This document shows positions 56,820 through 64,000 of a stretch of 64,000 nt of DNA, piece after piece. Each line of letters begins with the position of its first letter. Positions within the stretch are counted from its first letter, which is position 1. The notes beneath the pieces were generated by a model. That model saw only the letters and a list, made by a program, of their open reading frames with translations, ran no database searches and was not told where the DNA came from. A program made the translations under genes and the position numbers. The DNA comes from Linum tenue (taxonomy: Eukaryota > Streptophyta > Magnoliopsida > Malpighiales > Linaceae), in NCBI GenBank assembly GCA_946122785.1, contig CAMGYJ010000005.1:37748002-37812001 (forward strand), given 5' to 3'.

Positions 56820-58467
56820 ATGATGCTTGAAATACCAACCACTGGTGTGAGTGCGATGAATGGAGACAGCAACGATAAGACAACACCACCAGTGATGAAG
56901 CTCAGCTACATCGACTCGGTATTTCCCTCGAGTGGTTCGCAAGAGAATGATCTGATGTGAGATGAATCGTACAAAGAAGACGGTGATGATGATCCTGAAT
57001 GTCCAACGATTTGGGTGCAGAAGGAAACGGTAAACATGATCCGTGATCGCTGGGGAAAGGCGCTCATTTGTAAAATCCTTGGAAAACAATTTCGCTTCTC
57101 AATCCTAGAAAAGAAGATCCAACACCTTTGGGCGAAAATTGGTAATGTAGGCGTGGCTGACTTTGGAAAAACGGATTCTTCATTGTCCGCTTCATCTCAC
57201 AACATGATTATGATAGAGCCTTGTTCGGTGGCCCCAGGCTTCTTGGTCATCATTACATACTTACAACAGAATGGAGGTTGGATTTTGATCCAGACTACGA
57301 TGTCATCGGCTACCAATGGGGTACTTTGACACTGAAATCCATAATGACATTGGTAGTCGAATTGATAAAGTGATCAAGATAGACTATAACACGCCACATT
57401 GTACTCGGGGGAATTATGCTCATCTTTGTGTGAAAATTGATATGAACAAACGGCTTGTCCCAAAGTACCGTATGAAGAGAAGAGTACGGCGGATTGAGTA
57501 TGAAGGTCTCCACCTTGTGTGCTTCGCCTGCGGTCGTTATGGTCACACCCAGGAAACATGCGCGAAATCTTTCAAAGATGGGAAACTCTCGACAGACTTC
57601 ATTTCCAAAACCAATCCGATGTTCAACTTTAAGGGTAACTCTAAGGTCCGACCAGAGGTTCTAGAAGATTATGGTCCCTGGATGATAGATACGAGGAACA
57701 TGAGGCCAAAACACGTCCAGCGACAAAAATAGTAGGCTGGTGATGAGAATCAAAGTATGATTCCGGCGAACCCGCAGGCGGCAACCTCATCAGCTGTAAC
57801 CCAACAGGCATCCGGATCTTGTTTCCATGCCCTTGATAATGACGAGGCAAAAATTGCGGCGGAGGAACCAGTTATGGAAGCCGAAAATCAAGGGAGTGAG
57901 ATCAAGCAAAAAGGGGAAGAAGCTATTAAGGCAGGAATGGTGAGCAACGGCTCTGGAAAATCTATTGGGGAGGAAAGAGGTACTGATAAAGGAAAGAAGA
58001 GTCATAAAACGGAGAAGAAAAGAGGAAAAAAGGAGAAATCTGAGGCTAAGAAGAAACGCTCATCTAGGACAAATGACACGAATAACGAGTTGAAGCCCCC
58101 GTCGTTCTCCAAAACTTAGCCAACTTCTGGGCCAGCTGCCAAGAATCGGTCCTGCAATTCTGGCACCTTGACCCAAACACAACTTATGGGCCCAAAATTA
58201 CCTGTTGTTTGCCAGCCCAATATCGGGCAGACTGTTTCCACCCCGCTAGAAGCCCAACAGAGGCATCAGGAAGGGGGAGATAGCTTGAGCGACACCCAAT
58301 CCGCCAGGAAACAAATGGGGAATGCTCTTTTGACGAAGAGGAAAGGACCAGATCATATGAGTAAATTACCAAAGAATGACCCGCACGGAAAATCAGACGA
58401 AGGCACCTCCTCCCCGCTGCAAATGCTGGCCAAAAGAAAGTGGAGCAACGAAAATCCGGGAAGATGA
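56820..58467 (+). pseudogene. LINE ORF1 (DUF4283 and CCHC zinc knuckle)
   Basis: Starts MMLEIPTTGVSAMNGDSNDK at 56820. A stop follows near 56960 and shifts lie near 57170-57310. The DUF4283 part reads RDRWGKALICKILGKQFRFS and RALFGGPWLL-type sequence. The next piece (57316-57732) reads YFDTEIHNDIGSRIDKVIKI and carries the knuckle CFACGRYGHTQETC. A Lys/Glu-rich tail (57757-58119) and a Pro/Gln-rich end follow. The product would bind LINE RNA and chaperone reverse transcription. It cannot be made as one protein now. Confidence 0.85.
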
Positions 58468-58597
58468 AAAGTATTGCTGAGGTCGCCGTCGAAAATGAGG
58501 GTGACATGGAGGTCGATGGTAATAGTTGAGCGTCGCCGGCGTGGTTCTCGTCGTCTTGTCATGGAAGTTTCCGGGTTACTCCTCTATCTTTTTACCC

Positions 58598-59260
58598 ATG
58601 TTTAAGAGTTTTAGTTGGAATTTTCGTGGTGCGGAACACCCAAATTTTCTTCCTAGCTTCAAGGATTATATGCGTATTCATCGACCAAATATGGTTTTCA
58701 TCATCGAGCCACGAATTAGTGGTGAGGACGTGCTGGCTGTGATTCATTTGATGGGTTTTGATTGCTATGAGAGGGTGGATGCGGTGGGGTTCTCCGGAGG
58801 CATCTGGGTTCTGTGGAACTCGGTTGACTTTGTGGTTTCTGTGGAGGATAGTAACCCCCAATTTCTTCACTTTCGTGGTACAGGTACCAACCAGAAACTA
58901 GTCTTGCTGACTACTGTCTATGCCAACCCAAACGACTATGATCGGCGACCGCTTTGGAACGCTCTTCCTCGTTTGGAAACAAACATCACAGACCCGTGGC
59001 TCCTCATGGGAGACTTTAACGCCATTACCAGCCTATCGGAGTGGCAGGGTGGAGCCAAGTACAACCCCAACAGGGTGTCTGAGTTCAATGACTGCATCAC
59101 GGATTGTGGCTTCATCGACGTGGGGTTCTCTGGTCCCAAATTCACGTGGAAAAACGGGAGACTGTGCCAATGGCTGGATCGCGCAATCTGCAACCAGGAA
59201 TGGCTTAGGCAGTACCTGGACACCAGGAATACTCATCTGTAGTGAATTCGCTCGGACCAT
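58598..59260 (+). pseudogene. LINE ORF2 endonuclease domain
   Basis: Met at 58598 (MFKSFSWNFRGAEHPNF) matches the usual L1 ORF2 start. The frame stays open to stops at 59240-59245. Endonuclease motifs are readable: NMVFIIEPRISGEDVLAVIH, the catalytic WLLMGDFNAITSLSEWQG, FTWKNGRLCQWLDRAICNQE, and SDH just after the stops. The domain nicks target DNA to start copying. The 5' half of ORF2 is therefore well kept compared with ORF1. An upstream in-frame Met at 58526 is possible. Confidence 0.87.
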
Positions 59261-61100
59261 CGTCCAATCCTTCTATCAAGCTCGGCGGATATTGTTACAT
59301 CGTACCAGGTGAGACCTTTCCGCTTTCTTGTCCCTTGGTTGGCTCATAAGGATTTTCATAATATGCTGGATATCTATTGGACCCAATGCAGGGATTGTCT
59401 TCAATCTGTGCAGGACTTGCAGGCCAAACTCCGCGTGTGGAATAGAGACGTCTTCGGCAACATTTTCACTAGAAAGAAGTCCCTCTCCAAGAAGCTGGTT
59501 GAGCTGGAATCAATGAATGATAATTCGCCTTCTGCAGACTTGCTAAACCGAGAAGCTGAGATCAGGGGAGAGCCTGAACGAACTCTTTGAGAAGAGGAGT
59601 TGCTTTGGATGCAGAAATCCATGACTAACTAGATTTCTAAAGGCGACCAGAACACTCCTTTCTTCCACAATGTTACTCTCAGCCATTGTCGGAGGAATAA
59701 AGTTACTAGGATCCAAGATAACTCTGGAAATTGGATTAATGACCCAGACTTGCTTAAGGTTCTGGCAAAGGATTTCTACTGCAGCCTTTTCACGGAAGAG
59801 GAAACATCTGATCTACCGATACCCGCTCGTTTCAAAGGTCTGGAAACATAGGTCACCAACAGCCTGGTTGCCATTCCTTCCATTGCCGAAACCAAGCCAG
59901 TTCTAAGCGACATGGGAGGGCTGAAAGCGCCAGGAAAGGATGCCCTTCAAGACATCTTTTACAAGAAATGTTGGGGAAGAGTTGGTCAAGACTTATATGA
60001 GCATGTTGTCTCCTGTTTCAAACAAACTCAAAGAATCAAACTCTGCAATAAGACCCTCATTACGCTGCTTCCCAAAGTTGAGGTGCCTAAGACCATTAAA
60101 GAATTCCGCCCGATCGGATTGTGCAACACGACCTATAAAGTGGTAGGAAAATGTCTTGCTAACAGGCTTAAGAAACTGCTGCCTAATCTGGTGGAGCCGA
60201 ACCAAACAAGTTTCGTCCTGAAGTACCATATCACAGGCAACATTATAATCCTTCAAGAGGTGATCCACTCCATGTCGTTAAACACTGGTATTAAAGGCCT
60301 TATGGTTCTGAAGATAGACTTGGCTAAGGCCTATGACCTTGTCCATTGGGCCTTTTTGGAGCAGACTCTTCATGTTGCAGGTCTTCCCCGAGAGTTTGTG
60401 GAGCTGATCATGGTCTGCATTACCACGATCAGTTTTCAAGTGCTTTGGAACAGAGGGTTAACAGACAGTTTCAAGCCTTCACAGAGGACTTAGATAGGGA
60501 TGCCCACTCTCGGCCTATCTTTTTACTTTATTTATTGAGCGTTTGAATCACTACATACAGGAAGAGATTGAGGCTGGAATTGAAAGCCAATTGCGCTTGG
60601 TCAAAGAGGAGTACCACTAACTCATTTATGTTTTGCAGATGATTTGGTTCTATTCGCTAAGGCTGACTACAAACAAGGGAAAGTGGTCTCGCAATGCCTG
60701 GGTACTTTCTGCGCGGCCTCTGGAGAGCAAATCAACAAGCAGAAATCATGTGTTTATTTCTCAAAGAACACTAAAGACTCGGCCAAGAAACGAATCAGTG
60801 ATCTGCTTGGGATGAAAGTTACAAATAATCTCGGGGGTTACCTTGGGGTGCCAGTGATCCATGGTCGAGTGAAGAAGGACACCTATAAGTTCATTATTGA
60901 GAACATTGATAGGCGGCTTTCAGGGTGGAAAGCGAGGAATTTGTCTCTCGCGGGAAGAGTGACGCTAGTAATGTCTGTCCTGAATGACTTACTGAATTAT
61001 GCAATGCAGACTGTTGTCATCCTAGTCTCGATCTACGACCTGATTGATAAGAAGATATGCTCCTTTGTTTGGGGTACTGAGTAAGGGAAACCAAAGACCC
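59261..61100 (+). pseudogene. LINE ORF2 reverse transcriptase, frameshifted
   Basis: Pieces in several frames follow the L1 RT order: RPFRFLVPWLAHKDFHNMLD, then (59912-60493) GGLKAPGKDALQDIFYKKCW, FRPIGLCNTTYKVVGKCLAN and VLKIDLAKAYDLVHW. After a stop near 60490, QGCPLSAYLF-type sequence and the catalytic CFADDLVLFAKADYKQGK appear (about 60634). It ends with GGYLGVPVIHGRVKKDTYKF and SGWKARNLSLAGRVTLVMSV. The FADD box is the plant L1 form of YXDD. At least four lesions prevent expression. Confidence 0.88.
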
Positions 61101-61399
61101 ACCTTGTGACTGGGAGACTATTTGTAAATCGAAGGAGGAAGGTGGTCTAGGACTTCGGTCAACTCGTGCTTTGAATCTCGCTTAGATGATTAAGTTAGCA
61201 TGGTCATTTCTGAATGATGACTCTGCCTTGTGGGTCAGAGTGCTTTAAGGAAAATATTTCAAATCGACAGCCACTGATGGAATGATTATGAAGCATAGCA
61301 GGCCTTCATGCCTTTGGAAAAGAATGATGGAGGCTTGGCCCTTGATGAAGCAGAATCTTATTTGGGATGTCCGGAGAGGCCGTAATGTGACCTCTTGGA

Positions 61400-62640
61400 C
61401 AAATCCTTGACTTGCCGGTGGCATCATACTTGCTGAACATATACCAAATGATGGTAGTGGGATCAGATGGGAGGCTTCGGTGGCGGACTTCGGGTGATGG
61501 TGACTGGAGATGGAATGACATTGAGCTACATCTGCCTAATGACTTAATTATGCTTATTGCAAGAACGAACACTCCGGATCCAGAATTGGGCAATGAGATT
61601 ACTGCTTTGGGTGTGGAAGCATATGGCTGCTTTCGCCTCAAATCAGCTTATCGCGTGGTTGCGGATTGGTTAAAAAATGATGATGAGGAGGTGGCATATG
61701 GGTACAGCAGGCTGATATGGAAAGACTTATGGAAATGGAATGGTCCCAATAGGATCAAATATTTCTTATGGTTGGCTGCCCATGACCGGTTGCTTACAAA
61801 CGTGGAAAGGAAACAGAGGAAGCTCACTACGGAGGACGGCTGTTGCTTCTGTAATTCGGGTCCGGAGACAGCAGAACACGTGATATGGCGGTGCCCCGGG
61901 CCACTCAGGTATGGCAAGCTCTTGGATTGATGGATAGTCAGTTCACTGTGGCTCTCCCTTTGCAGATTGGTTGAATCAAAAGTTGTGTGCAGAAGAAGAT
62001 GGTTTGCTGGTGGGCATTGCAGCATGATACCTATGGAAGTAGAGGAATGAGTCCATCTTTCAAAAGAAACCTTTCGACGTGCTGGTTTTATCACAAACAA
62101 TTCGTAGTTGGACCAGAAATATCCGGTAAGCATAGGAATGTGACATGCAGACTAAAGATATGGCAGGAGTTAAGGTGAGGCGGGACCTATTTTGGCAGTT
62201 GCTGCCGGAAGGGTGGGTGATTTTATAGACTGATGGATCAGTCCGACAACCTGGTTCTATGGCGGCAACTGGCGGACTTATAAGGGATCATCTCGGGTGT
62301 TGTTTGGCTACCTTCACCGCAATCTAGGCGCTTGTACAATCACTCGGGCTGAGATCAAAGGAGCTATCGAGGGTCTAAAAATTGCTTGAGATCAAGTCTA
62401 TAAGAAAGTAAAGGTTGGTCTCGATTCTACAGCGACTTTACAGCTCCTACTGCTACTCGTCAGGATGATCAAAGGTATTATAAGCTCACTCAACAATTTA
62501 GGAAGCTTCTCGATCGTGAATGGGAAGTCCAGCTTACACATGTCTACAGGGAATGCAACAAAGCAGCTGACTACCTCACCAATTGTGGCATTCATAAATT
62601 TACACATGTCTACAGGGAATGCAACATAGCATAGGCATTC
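61400..62640 (+). pseudogene. LINE ORF2 zinc-finger and RNase H end
   Basis: A zf-RVT region (61640-61900) reads IWKDLWKWNGPNRIKYFLWL, then CCFCNSGPETAEHVIWRCPG. An RNase H remnant starts near 62224 (TDGSVRQPGSMAATGGLIRD) and runs, with stops, to LTHVYRECNKAADYLTN. A segment of about 67 bp is duplicated in tandem at 62533-62626 (TTACACATGTCTACAGGGAA twice). Plant L1 elements commonly carry this RNase H. The short A-run and TSD follow at 62768-62784. Confidence 0.82.
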
Positions 62641-62784
62641 ATAGATTTAATTTTTCTGATTCGGGTCTTTCTTTCTGGATCATGTATGACGCTATGGCCA
62701 TTGCCCAATCTCAACTAATATAACGTGTCAGGCAAGGGTGCCCTTTTAGCACCCCATTTTCTACCCCAAAAAAAGGAAAAGTAT

Positions 62785-63064
62785 ATTCTCTCTCCTCTAA
62801 ATCCATGTCAAAGTGTCAGCCCAAAAAAAAGGCATGGAGCAGAATTACCTTTTTCCCCTCTCATTCTTTTGTTGAAAATTATTCTGGGCTCTTAAGTGAT
62901 AATGAGATGGATGATGGGAATATTGGATTTTGTATTGGACTTGAATTATAGGATTTTGTACCCTACCCCCTCATTTATAACTTTTCGTAGGAAAAATTAT
63001 TTAGATGCTATATAAATGATTTAAAGGCTAATATAATAGTTGAGATTGTTGCTTCAATTAATAT
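62785..63064. other. Spacer, right half of the LINE target repeat
   Basis: 62785-62870 continues the repeat interrupted by the LINE and matches 34060-34150 (CCCAAAAAAAAGGCATGGAG, then GAATTACC). The rest is AT-rich without features. Confidence 0.5.
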
Positions 63065-63065
63065 A

Positions 63066-64000
63066 TTTTTTTATATAACCATCTGGAATTTTATTAAGTA
63101 GTAATGTGGGTACTTGACATGTCTATCCTCAATTGAGGTACAAGGAAAATTAGAGGATTACAAGCCCATACTTCTTCTTCTTTCCATCCACACATAATGT
63201 GGGTCATCTGGTGAACCGCTTTATTTTTCTCTCGTTCTGCATAGGCCCAATTGGCCTTCCATTTCTGCTTGCCATCTCCAAGAGCTCTTTGCAACGATCT
63301 CCAACTGCCTTCTCTATTTCCTTCCGCTTTAACTGAGAGATTATGAACAAGCAATCTGATTCCAGTACACATTTCCTTATGCCCCATCTTTCCATCAGCT
63401 CCAAACTATATCCAATCTCCAAAGTCTCTGCCATTGCTGGTGCCCATTTAACTCTCGTTCTTTTGACCGCGCCCCACAGAACCCTCCTTGCATGTCGCGA
63501 ATCACCATACCCCAACTAGTTCCTTGATCCTTCAACACAGCTGCATCGACATTGATCTTGTAGGGCGCCATCACTGAAGGATCCCATTATCTCAAATTCC
63601 TCTTTTTTTCTTCTTGTTCCACTGCTGACTGTTCCATTCTTCCCAGATAAACCATAGGGCCACAAGAAACTCACCAAACTTCTCGTCGGGTATGATTCCT
63701 AGAGCTATTCCATGATACACATGTAATTTCTTCACCATTTGAGAACAGATTGCTTAATCTACTAGGTTGCCAAATGCTTCTCACCCAAGCACAATTCCTG
63801 AAAATATGCTCACGTGTTTCAATTAATCCACAGAACGGACACTCATCACAGCCTTTTTGAATTCGATCCACCACATTCTTCCCCGTTGGGAGGAAATTGT
63901 TTACCCATCGCCATCCGAATACCTTTTTTTCGTTGAATACCTTCACTTTTGGTGGGATATGAATTTTCCAGAATCTTGACCAGTTCACAGGGATATAAAC
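63066..64000 (-). mobile_element. Second L1 LINE, 3' end, opposite strand, cut by the window edge
   Basis: A T-run at about 63066-63073 suggests its A-tail on the minus strand. Reading minus, a zf-RVT region comes first, then RNase H, then the 3' end. The rest lies beyond 64000. Confidence 0.75.
63204..63988 (-). pseudogene. LINE ORF2 zinc-finger and RNase H domains, minus strand
   Basis: The piece 63671-63988 reads NWSRFWKIHIPPKVKVFNEK, then CDECPFCGLIETREHIFRNC, the typical zf-RVT. After a broken linker, RNase H runs to 63204: YKINVDAAVLKDQGTSWGMV, RVKWAPAMAETLEIGYSLEL, CVLESDCLFIISQLK. The catalytic Asp (NVDAA), Glu (AETLEI) and Asp (ESD) are present. A frameshift near 63500 and stops near 63580-63670 break it. 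It belongs to the L1 on the opposite strand and is not the same copy as the LINE at 56593. Confidence 0.8.

Larger units (their letters stand above)
56593..62774 (+). mobile_element. Full-length but degenerate L1-type LINE
   Basis: A 10-bp TSD GGAAAAGTAT lies at 56583-56592 and 62775-62784, and the 3' end has a short A-run (AAAAAAA). ORF1 (zinc knuckle) and ORF2 (endonuclease, RT, zinc finger, RNase H) are in the plant L1 order. Multiple stops and shifts inactivate both ORFs. The related locus at 34010-34080 shows the site without the LINE. Confidence 0.9.

Noticed and set aside
56682..57089. 135-codon minus frame
   Set aside because: It is the antisense shadow of LINE ORF1.

Overview
This window is nuclear DNA from a flowering plant, almost certainly a eudicot. 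The evidence is plant-type Ty1/copia and Athila-like Ty3/gypsy retrotransposons, two plant L1 LINEs, many hAT and Mutator-like (MULE) DNA transposons, AT-rich spacers, and small secreted-peptide genes with plant TATA boxes. I see no bacterial operons, rRNA, true tRNA genes or CRISPR. About nine tenths of the window is transposable element (TE) sequence, much of it nested and datable by target-site duplications (TSDs).

The host component I can support is a three-copy family of minus-strand genes for a short secreted peptide of about 67-75 residues. Copy 1 (20723-20926) is dead, copy 2 (41646-41873) and copy 3 (54381-54584) are intact. Each copy lies in a duplicated block of about 1.7 kb that includes its promoter and about 1 kb of downstream sequence. 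Blocks 2 and 3 are compact. Block 1 (about 11996-21330) has been opened by a MITE, a Pack-MULE carrying an acyltransferase-like gene fragment, a hAT-like element and a complete copia element.

Layout. 1-11.6 kb: an old copia element (A) disrupted by a 8.4 kb gypsy element with matching TSDs, which itself holds a MULE, a MULE-type MITE and a related solo LTR; a hAT sits in the copia RNase H. 12-21.3 kb: block 1 with copia B (14895-20613). 21.9-29 kb: a long-terminal-inverted-repeat element holding copia C, which holds a hAT, which holds an LTR retroelement (four layers). 29.1-32.7 kb: a cluster of hATs plus a tandem duplication that preserves the empty site of one of them. 34.2-40.5 kb: a long-TIR MULE, two hAT-like elements, and a Pack-MULE with an apparent spliced host-gene fragment. 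40.6-42.2 kb: block 2. 43.9-52.5 kb: a broken LTR element, a LINE ORF1 fragment and a truncated Athila element with its 3' LTR. 53.3-54.95 kb: block 3. 55.1-64 kb: a repeat-rich element, a full-length but degenerate LINE with a 10-bp TSD, and the 3' end of a second LINE on the opposite strand.

Functionally, the TEs are almost all inactivated by stops, frameshifts, promoter loss or truncation. The two intact peptide genes are the best candidates for living function. The most interesting signals are the peptide family, the captured gene fragments, a palindrome array in the gypsy LTRs, and a second internal polypurine tract plus conserved hairpin in the gypsy elements.
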